Shown here in pieces: positions 1 through 11,028 of a stretch of 64,000 nt of DNA (positions within the stretch are counted from its first letter, which is position 1; every line of letters begins with the position of its first letter). The notes beneath the pieces were generated by a model. It saw only the letters and a program-made list of their open reading frames with translations, searched no databases and was not told the origin of the DNA. The position numbers were made by a program, and so were the translations under genes. This DNA is from Sindora glabra (Eukaryota; Streptophyta; Magnoliopsida; Fabales; Fabaceae), in NCBI GenBank assembly GCA_020226215.1, contig CM035228.1, positions 63,027,989-63,091,988 on the forward strand, given 5' to 3'.

Positions 1-101
1 CTAAAATTTAGTACAACTAACTATCTGTAAGGTTGATCCAAGATTAAAAACAAGAGAACAAAAGACATCTAATCTTAATTAAACAAAAAAGAAAAGAAAA
101 C

Positions 102-747
102 CTCAAACTTCAAGAATCCTTCAAGGACATCCAAGAGAAGAGGACTATCTGCATTTCTGTTAAGATCATATCCATTCTTGCTACTGAATTCTTTCAGCTC
201 AGCCTTCCAAGAATCTTTTTGCTGCAAAATAATAAAGTCCACCGAACTTATGATCATAATGAAAATTAAGTACACCAAGATCAGTAACTATGCAAAAGAA
301 ATTACATGATTACCAAATTGCATTCTGGGAGATAGACTTTCAGTGTATGGTTGAGTTGTGCCCAGTCTAAATACTCACATACCAGTGCAGTAAGAAGTCT
401 ACCTGCATAAAGAAATTAAAATTTCACTTGTAGGTTGAAATTAGGTGTCCTACATTCAAGTCAAAAATCAAAATAGCAGAAGATTCAAACAATGTAACAA
501 AAGAAACTATCCTCAGATATCACTGATAAGAGGTAACTGTCATCTGCACATTTCAAAACAGAAAGACCCTTGATCTACCCCCACTTTTTTTTTTAAAAAA
601 AAAATGGACTGATTAAAAATAGTGTCACAAATTTAAAAGTAAAAATATATAGGTTTAAAAATTACATCTCAACTTTCTCTATCATCCCAGTATCCACTCC
701 CACTGCTTTTAAGTATTTCTTTTATATACATACATACATATATACAT

Positions 748-779
<32 letters not shown>

Positions 780-3531
780 TACTGACAAAGAGAAATTAAT
801 TGCAAAAAATGACGGACAAGAGATCATCCTAAGGAGAATAATGTAGATCAAAAATTAAAATATCTAAATCAAGATAGATTTCCAGTATCTGTGTAAATCC
901 ACAAGAGAATCCCTTGAAAAAACCATGAGATGACACTGATGTGAAGGCAAAGAATACAACCCTATCCCATAAAAGGTGAAAGGGAAGAAGTTTTAGCTGT
1001 AAATTCCCACATTTCTTTCCAACCAAAGGCACCGCAAGCCAGCAAACAGAACACACTTCCACAACACTTTAAACTCCTTTCAACTACAAAAACCCAAGAT
1101 TGATTGAAAGAAACTGATCCAGGGAACCTGAACAGACTCATTGTTCCTTACACACCACACAGGAAAAAAATAAAATCCCCAAAAGGGAATTCTAAATGTC
1201 AACACATGTCTATGCAAGTAAACAGAACTGAAGTAAAAAAAAAAAAAAAAAACAGAAATGGCAACAGATCCTTGATACTAATCGAAAGCAAGAATTGATC
1301 AAGAGCATCAAGAGTAAGCTGCTCCAATATGGAACATTATACATGTTGAGCCATTATTTTGAGATGTGTTTAAGTATTATCAAGTCTGAAAATCAACAAC
1401 TAAAGAGAACAATTGCACTTAAGAGACAATTAGTAGTACAACCACATCCTAAATGTGTCAAACAACAAACTCAATAATAGAAAAGACAATGAGACACTAT
1501 TTAAAGGCAAGAGGAAAAACTTGAATCAAAGCGAATCATGAATAAGAAGATTCACAAAAAAAATATGAAAATAGTATGTTTTATCCTATGTACAGCAGAA
1601 TACAAGCATAGATGATGAAAAATCATAAATTTAAGTCAAGAAACATAATACTTGTCTAATATCATGAGTTCAAAATTATAAATATGAAGTTTCAAGAGAG
1701 TGAAGTCATATAGATTCAAAACACACTTAACATATCATCAACAAATAACATAATAGTGAAGATTCAAGGTGATGGGGCTTGAAGTGTTAAAAAAAAAAAA
1801 AAAAAGAATTTTAAAAGATGGATTGCAGTTTGAAGGTGAAAAGGAGGGTTTAAGAAGATGCGTCACAGTGAAAGTAACTCTGTTTCTGTTTTAACATTTC
1901 TCTAAAAAAAATAATAATAAAATAATGCATTTTTGGGCCTGTTTTTTAATTTGGATAGCTCAGAAACCAGGTCAGTTTCTGTTGTAACCCATTTGCTGAC
2001 AAGATACAGAACCTCTGCTGCATTTTTAAGCAGAAAACAGAGTATCACTCAATTCCTCCCTCTTGCATCACGATTCATGCACAATTCAAGATGGAATCTC
2101 TGCAATTCAGAGCAAAGGACGATTCTCTAGCTGATTTGAATCATTTTGATGTAGCTTGTATCAAATCGCACTAATCAACACAGATCATGTGATTCCGACT
2201 ACCCTGATATTCAGTTTCACATCTTCTTTCAGGACAGAATAGTGTTTGTAGCTTCCTTTAGAACTAAAAAAAGGTCCCCAATATTCCTTAGGTGGTTTTA
2301 CAACCATGCAGCTCTTATGACTTAATGTTTTCTTTCTCTATTCCTTACACCGTTCTTGGGGAGTTGGATGACTGAAAGACATATCTTATCCTCCCACCTT
2401 GCACTTTCGCCATTCCAAGTGCAATGTAACAAAAATAGAGATTAAAAAAAAAAAAAGTTAAGTAAGACATGGTGCAAAACTCCAGGGTGATGCACTGTGG
2501 TGCAACATTAATAAACCTGCTCATGAGAGACTCCTCAACTATTTAAAACTTCAGACCCTAGGCCCTCCTCAGAGGAGGACCCATAGTTTGACAGTTTGCA
2601 ATACACAAGAACAGGTCAAACAAAGAAGAGTGAATTATAGATAAACCTGAAGGAGAAGCATGAAGTTGCTTTGCACGATCATTGCAGCTACCCAATAATG
2701 CAGGAGGTAAACTTTCTTCCTTCTCTATTACCCGATCTTCCTCTTCGATAGCTTCAAACACACTGGCCCTGAGTTCAGCCTAAGTAAAGCCAAAGCAAAC
2801 ATTAGCAATGAGAGAGTAACCCAATGGTGTGACCATAAATTGTGAATTTCGAAGGCGGTATTAGTCCGGACGGGGTAAAGCCAATGAAACACTCAAAGAT
2901 CAATGAGTAACCTGATGGTGTGACCATAAACTGTGAATTGGGGGAGGGGGGAATTAATCATATAAAGACCCAATAATTGGAGAAGAATGCACAAGAACCC
3001 AATAAATGAAAAGGAAAACTACAAATGAGGCTGACAATTCAGAAAACAGAAACAGACAAAGCCCAGAATTGCTTCCTTAGGCCGCATTCAAAAGAAGGAT
3101 TGTGCAGCACCTCAGATCGATTGAGTTTTCAACGTCCTATTATTCCATCAAGGCCGAATTAAAATCTATCGACTAACTGTTCCAGAGCTGCTTTACGACC
3201 CACATTCCAAAACCAGAAAAAAATTGGAAATTGAAACCCTAGGCGCATCTTAGAAGCATTTCCAATGAGCAACACCACCAAGTTCTACAAACTCAATTAC
3301 AAAAAAGAAACCCTACTTTTGAATGCAAATCATGAATTGCAGCAATATAGATGAACAAACGAAAACCTACAACGATATTAAAACCAAAATAAAATAGTGA
3401 AGATTGCAAATGTAGAAAAATAGAGATGGGAATTGGAAAATTACTCGGATCCTAGCGAGGACGCCTTTCTTTTCAAGAGTGCGGGTAACGAGGGTCTTGA
3501 GGTCCATCATTTCCCTCGTGTAGTCATCCAT
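102..3531 (-). CDS. TON1: TONNEAU1 (TON1)-like protein, N-terminal part, four exons, 3' end outside window
   Basis: Coding exons on the minus strand: 3531-3445, 2779-2647, 402-314 and 221-102, giving about 143 codons. They read MDDYTREMMDLKTLVTRTLE at the start, then FEAIEEEDRVIEKEE, PPALLGSCNDRAKQLHASPS, CEYLDWAQLNHTL and LLLDVLEGFLKFE. This is the conserved N-terminal half of plant TON1, a family related to human FOP and carrying a LisH-type dimerisation segment. TON1 acts with TRM proteins and a PP2A complex at the cell cortex to organise microtubules and the preprophase band. Introns of 665, 2244 and 92 bp all have GT..AG ends, and codon phases join correctly (0, 1, 0). The ATG sits in a strong context (GCCATGG). 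A GT donor follows at 101-100, so the remaining roughly 110-120 codons expected for the family lie before base 1. One residue seems missing in NADSPLLL; I recall DSRPLLL in relatives. Family identity is confident; expression is not shown. Confidence 0.93.
403..2646 (-). other. TON1 intron 2 (2.2 kb)
   Basis: The donor GTTTAT follows HASPSG and the acceptor TTTATGCAG precedes the exon encoding RLLTALVCEYLDW. It contains a GA microsatellite (748-775), two A-runs near 1235-1250 and 1789-1805, and AT-rich filler. Short open frames inside it look like chance. No second gene, RNA gene or clear transposon end was seen. Confidence 0.8.
748..775. repeat. (GA)n microsatellite in TON1 intron 2
   Basis: About 14 uninterrupted GA units follow a short ATAC-rich stretch. 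On the TON1 sense strand this is a CT tract inside the second intron. Likely length-polymorphic; no function is evident. Confidence 0.95.
2785..2940. repeat. Imperfect 91-bp tandem duplication in TON1 intron 1
   Basis: The stretch beginning TAAAGCCAA at 2785 recurs at 2876, and GTAACCCAATGGTGTGACC at 2816 recurs nearly unchanged at 2907, an offset of 91 bp. It lies just after the acceptor end of intron 1 in genome coordinates and does not touch exon sequence. Confidence 0.75.
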
Positions 3532-3778
3532 GGCTTCCTTCGCAGGTGGTTGGGCGTTGCCTGTTCTCACGCTACGCTCTGGTGTGGCGGATTATTGATG
3601 TTTTTTTCCCCCTCTCAGTGGGTGAATGGGTGCGTGTGTGCCAGAGACAGACGACGCAAGAGGAATTAGGTGCGTGCGTTGTGTCAACCTCTCAAAGCGT
3701 CGAACACCTTAAAGGCCTCCCGGCAGAAGTTGGTTTCCCCCTTTTCAAGATCACAGAATTTATTATTTAAATTTATAT

Positions 3779-3786
3779 TATTTATA
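3779..3786 (-). promoter_or_regulatory. Candidate TATA box of TON1
   Basis: TATAAATA on the minus strand, about 250 bp upstream of the TON1 ATG. The less AT-rich DNA between 3532 and 3750 would be the 5' leader. Several TATA-like strings occur nearby, so the exact element is uncertain. Confidence 0.3.
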
Positions 3787-3789
3787 TTG

Positions 3790-4704
3790 CATTATATTTA
3801 TGTAACGGAGAAAAAACTTAGAATTTATTTTTTTATCAATAAATTACATTATAATGTCATTTCTTAAATTTTCTTTTAAAGAGATATTAATACTATTTTT
3901 TTATTTTAAAGCGGTACTAATTTTATAAATTCTCCGTATTGTACTTCAAAAATATTTTTTTAATTATCCTTTTTATACAAAAGTTTTTGTTGTTTCTCAC
4001 CCAGTTTTAATATTTGTCTTTATTTTGGCACCGTTACTAGGGAACCTCTTGAATTTATCTTTTGTTATATATTACTAGTCTTATATTATATAATTATTTA
4101 AGTATTTCAATTAGTAGATTACATTTGTTATTATCGTACTTACATTTTACAGTACTTATAATTTTTTGTATATACCTGCATCCTTCTTCATTCTTTTGAT
4201 TTTTGACTTTTTCTCCACCTTAATTCATCATATTTTATCATAATTAACATTATTCAATATTTAAACAAAGGTTTTTGGCCTAAAGAAACTAGTTTTCATG
4301 TTTTTTTCAGCTTAACCCTAAAATTAAATTAGGTCTCACTAGCTTTAATCAAGTTGAAATTTTTACAAAAGTTAGTTTTAATTTTTTTCATCAAAAGTTA
4401 CAAGCTTTACTTATGAAGTGGGGTGTTTTTTGGTCAAATTCCACTGTTTTGACCACTTTTTTAATTTTTTAAAGATTTTTTATTATATGTTTGGGTTTTG
4501 CATGGTCATTGAAAACTTTCTGTGATAGTTCTATAATTTTTAAAAAATTCTAAATAGGTTAATTAAATATGTTTAGATTGATTTTTCACACTAAATTTAC
4601 ATTTTAATGTTTTTGTGTCCCTATAATGCCCCTATAGGGACATTTTTTTTACTATTGTTATTGTCTTATACAAAACAATAATGTAACATTAGTTGTTTTG
4701 CTAC
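3790..4704. other. AT-rich intergenic region upstream of TON1
   Basis: No coding region or complete transposon was seen. The right end holds a perfect 10-bp-arm inverted repeat (4616-4642) and an imperfect ATTGT..ACAAT hairpin near 4650-4690. The latter resembles the inverted-repeat units found beyond E1 from 11700, so E1 probably landed near the edge of that array. Confidence 0.5.
4616..4642. repeat. Perfect inverted repeat (10-bp arms, 7-bp loop)
   Basis: TGTCCCTATA at 4616-4625 is mirrored by TATAGGGACA at 4633-4642, with ATGCCCC between. It is more GC-rich than its surroundings. No following T-run on either strand makes it a convincing terminator, and eukaryotic context makes that unlikely anyway. 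Confidence 0.85.
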
Positions 4705-4709
4705 CTTTC

Positions 4710-5327
4710 TGATGAAATAATAAACAATCTTGAGTTAGATTTCAAACAACGAAAATAGAAAAGATAGAGGATGGACGCCACAATCATAGATTGATAAGCC
4801 AAATGAACGATCGCTACAAGAGGGGGTCTCGTGATATGATCAAAGATAATTAGCTCACTTCAGAACCTAAGAGTCACAAACTCTCAATCTCAAATTGTAT
4901 TAAAAAATTGAACAAAAATCTGTTTATAAAAACTTATATATGACCAGCCCCCATAAGTCATCATGTGCAAACCCTAATAGGCCTTTTACACTAACAAGCT
5001 CAATTCTAATTGACCTAAATAAAATAACAAGTCTTCATGCTAAAATAAATCTAAAAATAAATCTCGGCCCATATGGTCCATTTATTACAAAAATACTAAA
5101 CTAACTAAATGCTAATGGATTCATTGGAGCTTATGTCTTCCAAATATACGCAATTGACCATCTTGGACTCTTCTAGCTCCAAATTGGGCTTACTTTCAAA
5201 TAGAACAACAACTATTTTCTCTAGGTCTCCCTTTATCCTTTTTGCCTTTGCTCTTGTCATTGGTCCTTGAAGCCCTTCTAATGCCTTCAAGCCTTTGCCT
5301 TCAATGGGCCTTCTTAGATTCTCATCA
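4710..5327 (-). repeat. E1 3' LTR
   Basis: 618 bp, ending TG..CA in element sense, with clear homology to 11029-11646 over its whole length. Its first roughly 220 bp in element sense are still coding: the integrase C-terminal frame runs from the internal region through the purine tract and stops at 5105. Confidence 0.95.
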
Positions 5328-6332
5328 ACCCTTCCTTCTTTAAGAGAATTCGCCCTCGAATTTGACTTTTCATCACCTACATCAAAGAGAGATAAATCAA
5401 AAACATTAAAAGTAGCACTTACACCATACTCACTTAGTAAGTCCACTTTATATGCATTATTCCCAATTCTTTCTAAGACTTGGAATGATCCATCTCCTCT
5501 TGGTTGAAGCTTTGACTTCCTTTGCATGGGAAACCTTTCCTTGCGCATATGTACCCAAACCCAATCTCCGGGTTCAAATACCACCTTTTTTCTTCCCTTG
5601 TTGGCATATTTTGCTTGTTGCTCTACTTTCTTTTTAATTTGAGCCTTCACCTTTTCATTAAAACTTTCTAGCAAATTTAGGTTTGGCATTACCATCCTTA
5701 TGCACTAAAGATGAAACATTAGGCAAGGGCAACAAATCAAGTAGGGTAAGGGTATTAAATCCATAAACAACCTCAAATGGTGAATGCATGGTAATCGAAT
5801 GAAATGTCCTATTATATGCAAATTCAATGTGAGGCAAACATTCTTCCCATGATTTGAGATTCTTCCTTACCATAACTCTAAAAAGAGTAATCAAGGTACG
5901 GTTTACCACCTCTGTTTGTCCATCTATTTGTGGGTAACATGTGGTAGAGAATAGAAGTTTAGTTCCAAGCTTTTACCATAGGGTCCTCCAGAAGTGACTT
6001 AAAAACTTAGAGTCTCTATCCGAAACTATACTTCTTGGCAAGTCATGCAACCTCACAATCTCCTTGAAGTACAGGTCCGCAACATGTGTAGCATCATCTA
6101 CTTTCCTACATGGAACAAAATGAGCCATCTTTAAGAAGCGGTCCACAACCATAAATATAAAGTCCTTACCATTCTTTGTCCTTGGTAAACTTACAATGAA
6201 ATCCATAGAAACATCAATCCAAGGGTAATCCGGAACAGGTAATGAAGTATAAAGGTCATGAGGTTGTACCTTGGATTTAGCCCTCTTGCACACAATACAC
6301 TTTTTGCAGAATTGATGAATACTATGTTTCAT
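5105..6332 (-). pseudogene. E1 integrase remnant with C-terminus running into the 3' LTR
   Basis: Three pieces. 6332-5973 has the CxxC half of the zinc domain (FCKKCIVCKRAK), the first catalytic Asp (SMDFIVSLPRT) and the second (VSDRDSKFLSHFW). The next (to 5658) has QIDGQTEVVNRTL with the catalytic Glu, and LPHIEFAYNR. 5695-5105 has the C-terminal GDWVWVHMRKERFP and GDGSFQVLERIGNNAYKVDL, then a tail RPIEGKGLKALEGLQGPMTR encoded across the LTR border. A stop after FWRTLW and a frameshift near 5670 separate the pieces. I see no chromodomain; CRM-type elements are known for a different C-terminal tail. Confidence 0.9.
5328..5346 (-). promoter_or_regulatory. E1 polypurine tract inside the polyprotein frame
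   Basis: AAAGAAGGAAGGGT directly precedes the 3' LTR on the minus strand. It is translated as part of LKEGRVDE in the integrase C-terminal frame, so the second-strand primer site overlaps coding sequence. Confidence 0.75.
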
Positions 6333-6338
6333 TCCAAG

Positions 6339-7183
6339 CTAAAAGAAGTGTTCTTGCAAGATTATTAAGGTTTTAGGTTCACTAAAGTGCCCTATCAAAC
6401 TACCCTCATGGGCTTCTTTCACAAGCAAGTCACAAATTGAGCATTTAGGCACACACAATTTATTCTCCTTAAACAAATACCCTTCATGCTTATAAAACCC
6501 ATCATGAGCCCCCTTTTTGCACAACACATATAATCCAGCAAAGTCAGCATTATGCATATAAAGTTCCTTTACATGTTCAAATCCAAGCAATTTCGTATCA
6601 AGCATAGAAAGCAAAGCATACCACCTAGATAAAGCATCAACCACTATATTCATTTTACCTTGCTTATGCTTAATAACATAAGGAAATTGTTTTAGGAACT
6701 CTACCCACTTAGCATGCTTTTTATTTAATTTCCCTTGACCCTTAAAATATTTTAATGATTCATGGTCACTATGGATCACAAACTCTTTAGGTAAAAGATA
6801 ATGTTGCCATGTTTGAAGTGCCCTAATCAAAGCATAAAGTTCTTTATCATAAGTAAAATACTTCAAATATGCTCTATTAAGCTTTTCACTAAAGTAAACA
6901 ATGGGGTGCCCTTCTTGCATCAAAACAGCCCCTATCCCTACATTAGATGCATCACACTTTAATTCAAATAATTTAGCAAAATTAGGAAGTGTAAGTATGG
7001 GTGCATGCATAAGCTTCAATGTATCAAAGGTTTCTTGTTATTCCTTTTCCCATTTAAAACCCACATTTTTTTGACAACTTCATTTAAAGGTGTAGCAATA
7101 GTGCTAAAATCTCTCACAAAGCGCCTATAAAAGCTTGTTAACCCATGGAAGCTCCTCACTTCACTCATGGTCCTAGGGGTTGG
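6339..7183 (-). pseudogene. E1 RNase H and start of integrase zinc-binding region
   Basis: A 226-residue open stretch (7019-6339) carries ELKCDASNVGIGAVLMQEG, IVYFSEKLN, YDKELYALIRALQTWQHYLL, FVIHSDHESLKYF and VVDALSR, the signature order of Ty3/gypsy RNase H. It ends in KEAHEGSLIGHFSEPKT, the first half of the integrase HHCC zinc domain. A stop at its end and the frame break before 7020 disable it. Confidence 0.9.
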
Positions 7184-7762
7184 CTAATATTTTATAGCTT
7201 TAACCTTTTCCTCATCCACATGCACACCTTTGGAATTAACCACAAAGCCAAGAAAAACTACATGATCTTTACAAAATGTACATTTTTCAATATTTTCATA
7301 CAATTGTTCATGCCTCAAGACTTCTAGCACACACCTCAAATGCAACACATGCTCATCAAAAGATTTGCTGTAAACTAATATATCGTCAAAGTAAACAATA
7401 ACAAATTTGCCTAAGAAGTTTCTAAGCACATGATTCATTAAATGCATGAAGGTACTAGGTGCATTAGTCAACCCAAATGGCATAACCAATCATTCATACA
7501 ACCCATATTTAGTCTTAAAAGCTATTTTCAATTCATCCCCCTCCCTTATTCTTATTTGGTGATATCCACTCTTAAGATCAATCTTAGAAAAGTAATAAAC
7601 ACTAAACAATTCATCAAGTAAATCATCCAAACGGGGTATGGGGTGTCTATACTTTACAGTGATATTGTTGATGGCATGGCAATCAGTGCACATCCTCCAA
7701 CTTCCATCTTTCTTGGGTACTAGGATAACTAGTACAGCACAAAGGCTTAGGCTTTCCTTCAC
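7184..7762 (-). pseudogene. E1 reverse transcriptase remnant
   Basis: The RT palm is readable in one frame apart from a single stop: ILVPKKDGSWRMCTDC, then SKIDLKSGYHQIRI, FKTKYGLYE, a TGA at 7492-7490 where relatives have Trp, then LVMPFGLTNAPSTFMHLMN and the catalytic YFDDILVYS. All three catalytic-site Asp positions appear to be kept. Downstream (about 7020-7183) the connection to RNase H is broken by a stop and a frame change. Confidence 0.9.
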
Positions 7763-7942
7763 CTATCCTTTCTCTAGCAATCCTTCTACTTGTTTCTGGA
7801 TCTCTTGAGTTTCTTGAGGATTGCTTCTATATGCAAGTTGGTTAGGCAATGTTGCTCCCAGAATTAAGTTAATTTGATGTTCTATCCCTTTAATTGGAGG
7901 TAGACCATGAGGCACTTCCTTAGGAAAAATATCTCTAAATTC

Positions 7943-8299
7943 CTACAAAAGAGAAGAAACACCACTAGGCAAAGCATTATTAGTAAAATAATCAATCAAT
8001 TCATCATGAGGACTTTCTTTACACAAAAGTAGATACATAGGCCGAGAGGCCAACAAAGCTTTCCTCACTTCTTTTTCTCTCACAAATAAATTTTCTCTCC
8101 TTTCACACTGACTTTCCTCTTCACTTTTCTTTTCACTCTCATCTTTCTCACTTGTAAGTGTCCTTACTTTTTCCCCTTTCTTTTTAAGTTTGCCCTCAAA
8201 CTCACTCTTTTTCTTTTCAGTTTTTCTCTCATCTTTTCTCTCTTGCTCTCTTTTCAACCTCATAGTTGTTTGATCCTCACACACTTGACTCGGAGTCAT
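7943..8299 (-). pseudogene. E1 Lys/Glu-rich linker between protease and reverse transcriptase
   Basis: About 118 residues, highly charged (runs such as KREQERKDERKTEKKKSEF), ending in ASRPMYLLLCKE and YFTNNALPSG. It sits between the protease and RT parts of the same polyprotein. E2 shows the corresponding Lys-rich linker at about 18600-18850. No enzymatic motif is visible; it is probably a flexible connector. Confidence 0.65.
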
Positions 8300-8511
8300 A
8301 GGTACTAAAGTGATTTTGCATCTTTTATGTACAAATGTGAACTTTTTGGAATGACCATCATAAATAGCTTTCTTATCAAATTGCCAAGGTCTTCCTAAGA
8401 GGATATGGCTGCTTCTATAGGCACTACATCACACAATACTTCATCCTCATACTTGCTAATAGAAAAAGTAATCAAAACCTGTCTATCAATAACCTCCCCT
8501 TCATCACTCAA

Positions 8512-8832
8512 CTATTGTAGCTTATAGGGCTTGGGATGAGGAGTAGTACTAAGACACAATTTCTCAACAAGCCTAACACTAGCTACATTGGTATAACTAC
8601 CACCATCAACAATAAGAGAACAAATCTTCCCAAGTACTAAGCATCTTGAATGAAAGATATTTTCTCTTTGTGTAGTGTCATTCTCCTTAGCTAAACTACC
8701 CAAGAGACGCCTCACCATAAGTAAGTCTCCCTCATGGCAAAAAGCTTCATACTCACTATCTTCTTCACTTGAAGCATGTGATGATGGAGATGAACTTGCA
8801 CTTGAGATCTCACCATTCTCTCTCAAAATCAT
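8512..8832 (-). pseudogene. E1 aspartic protease domain remnant
   Basis: An open stretch of about 106 residues contains SLIVDGGSYTNVAS near residue 76, the active-site loop of a retropepsin, followed by LVEKLCLSTTPHPKPYKLQ. The loop reads Asp-Gly-Gly rather than the classic Asp-Ser/Thr-Gly; relatives of this lineage commonly have DSG or DGG. The frame stops at 8512 and the rest of the domain is broken. In a live element it would cut Gag-Pol. Confidence 0.8.
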
Positions 8833-8837
8833 GGTCT

Positions 8838-9897
8838 TCTTGTTCGAACATTAGGATGCAATGTGGCCTTTTCCAAGGCATTTGAAGCATTTGATTTCCC
8901 TATGCCGAGAAGTAAAGGAAGCAGAAGCATTAGTAGAATTAAAAGAAGTTTTAGATAAGGGTTTACCACCTTAGACAGCCGTATCCTTAGTTGAAGTTCC
9001 CTCCTTCTTCACTCCTTCTTCCATCCTTTTGAGTTATAGGAAGAGGTGCCCTTCTTCAAAGTCCCCTTTCTTTTGAGTTATGCTTTTACTTTGATAGCTT
9101 AGTGAACCAAATCTTCAAGTTCTACATAGGGAGGAAATTCCACAATGTCACGGATATCATGGTTCAACCCATTCAAGAAACGGGCCATTGTTGCTTTTCT
9201 CTCTTCAATTACATTAGCTTTTTATCATTGCAACTTCCATTTCTTTGTAATAATCATCAACACTTTTTCCACCTTGCCTCAAACCTTGAAACTTTGTATG
9301 AAGCTCCCTATTGTAGTATGTAGGAACAAATCTCTTGTGCATTAAGTTCTTTATTTCAATCTATGTGACTATAGGTTCCTCATCATATCTCCTTCGCTCC
9401 CTTTGAATTTGATCCCACCACACCAAGATATATTAATGGAACTCTAAGGAAGCTACCTTCACTTTCTTTTCCTCACTATAATCATGGCATAAGAATACTT
9501 ACTGTATCTTCAACTCTCACTCTAAGTATGCTTCAACATCATTCCTTCCATGAAAACTAAAAATATTTATTTTAACTCCACCAATCTTCTCATTTTCTCT
9601 CACTCTTCCATCTTTTTCTCTCCTCCTCCTATCATACCTCCTTTTTTCATCATCCTTCATATCTCTTCTTCCTTCTCTTGGAGAACTACTAAAATCTTTA
9701 TGGGCATGTTGAGAATGGTCACGTGCTTGCCTTTTTGCATTATTTGCCATCGTTTCTTGAATATTTCTTATGGTTTCATTCTGCCTCTAAAACATTCTCT
9801 CAAATCTTTGTGCAAGTCCTTTAATTTGCCTTCTAATAGCCAAGGACTTAGGTGAGGGAGGAATGCTCTCACTACTTGATCCACCTTCATGAGACAT
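8838..9897 (-). pseudogene. E1 gag remnant (capsid and CCHC zinc knuckle)
   Basis: The likely start ATG is at 9897 (MSHEGGSSSE). A charged, Arg-rich segment follows (9517-9750), then a retrotransposon capsid-type region readable in pieces around 9050-9450, with text such as KRFVPTYYNRELH and motifs typical of plant gypsy Gag. A zinc knuckle CFKCLGKGHIAS-stop-C lies at 8889-8848, with C-x2-C-x4-H-x4-C spacing. One in-frame TAA falls inside the knuckle and another stop follows FERMF early in the protein. Gag would coat and package element RNA; this copy cannot make it. Confidence 0.8.
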
Positions 9898-11014
9898 GTC
9901 TACAAAACAAAAAGATTAATGTAATAAAAGGTCCTTTCCACTTGCTAAGTGTTTCACTCAATAGATGTTCACTCATGTTTCACTCAAAATTGGCTTTTGT
10001 GTAAGGATTTCTATCTTGCCTTTTTCTCCTCAAGTGTTCTCAAAAGTTCTTAAGAAAGTCAACCTCCAATCCACATAATTAACCACAACCAAGTGACAAT
10101 CAATCAACAAGACACAAGTGAAGCTAACAAAAGAATACTCTAAGACAAAACTAAGGAAGCCAACAAAGACAATCAAGAAAAACTAAATAAGAAATAAGCA
10201 CACTAAAGAAAATGAAATGCAAACAAGACATGAATAAAGAAATTATAGAAGATTATGTAATGTTAAATAATAGCTAAGTTATTCCTAAAAAATTTCTGGT
10301 ATGGAATAATTCAGCAACTAAGCAAAAGCAAGCTGAAAATTGCAAGAAAGTGGCATCTAAGAAGCATTTTTATGTACTGCAGATTTTTCTTTTTCTTTTT
10401 TGCTGTAGATTTTTTTTTCGCTGCAACTTTTTTTTTGCTACACAATAGTTGTACCCCTTTTCAAATTGAATCACACTATTTCCAATTAGCCACTAATAAT
10501 GAACTTATAAAAATAAGCAAGAATATGAGAATGTTCATATTTGAGACAACAAACAAATTCAATCCAATTGAACTAAAATTTTGGAAAGAAACAGTAAACA
10601 AGGAATTAGAATTAATTGAATTCATAATTCCCTTCAAATCAAGCTATTATTTAATACCAAACACTAAACTAATAGAATTTCACAAGATTGAACAGATTCA
10701 GAATTAAGAACATGTGATGAACACGAAGAACACAAGTGCAGAAACTAACAATTGATTATGAATTTAGCCATTCTAATTAACAAGAAATAAGAATCCAATA
10801 ATAAAACAAGTGTTGCAATAAGATTTAGGAAAGATTGTACTAAGAATTGATGAAACCCTAGATTGCGGGAACAGTGCAGCCGTGAACAATGTCACAAAAC
10901 CCTAAAACTAGATGAACAGTGTCGACGAACAGTACGTGTGAACAGTATCGGATGAAACGATAATGTTGAACAGTACGCGTGAACGGTATTCTTCAAATCC
11001 AACTCTAACCAAAT
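9898..11014 (-). other. E1 untranslated leader between primer site and gag
   Basis: About 1.1 kb without convincing coding. Next to the primer site (10868-10990) the plus strand repeats GAACAGT or a close variant seven times at irregular 13-26 bp spacing. The open frame on the opposite strand at 10372-10707 is low-complexity and probably chance. Confidence 0.6.
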
Positions 11015-11026
11015 CTCATGATACCA
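11015..11026 (-). promoter_or_regulatory. E1 primer-binding site (initiator Met-tRNA type)
   Basis: TGGTATCATGAG begins two bases after the end of the 5' LTR. The first eight bases match the usual plant initiator-Met primer site TGGTATCA; the remainder has diverged. Confidence 0.8.
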
Positions 11027-11028
11027 AT

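Noticed and set aside
829..1477. Short open frames within TON1 intron 2
   Set aside because: They lie inside a well-defined intron, lack splice or family support, and exon 3 joins exon 2 without them.
3532..3570. N-terminal extension of TON1 by 13 codons
   Set aside because: The upstream in-frame start would be GTG, not ATG. The ATG at 3531 has a strong context and matches the family start.
10372..10707. 111-codon open frame on the plus strand in the E1 leader
   Set aside because: Begins with a Phe run from a T-rich tract, lies antisense in the leader, and resembles no family.
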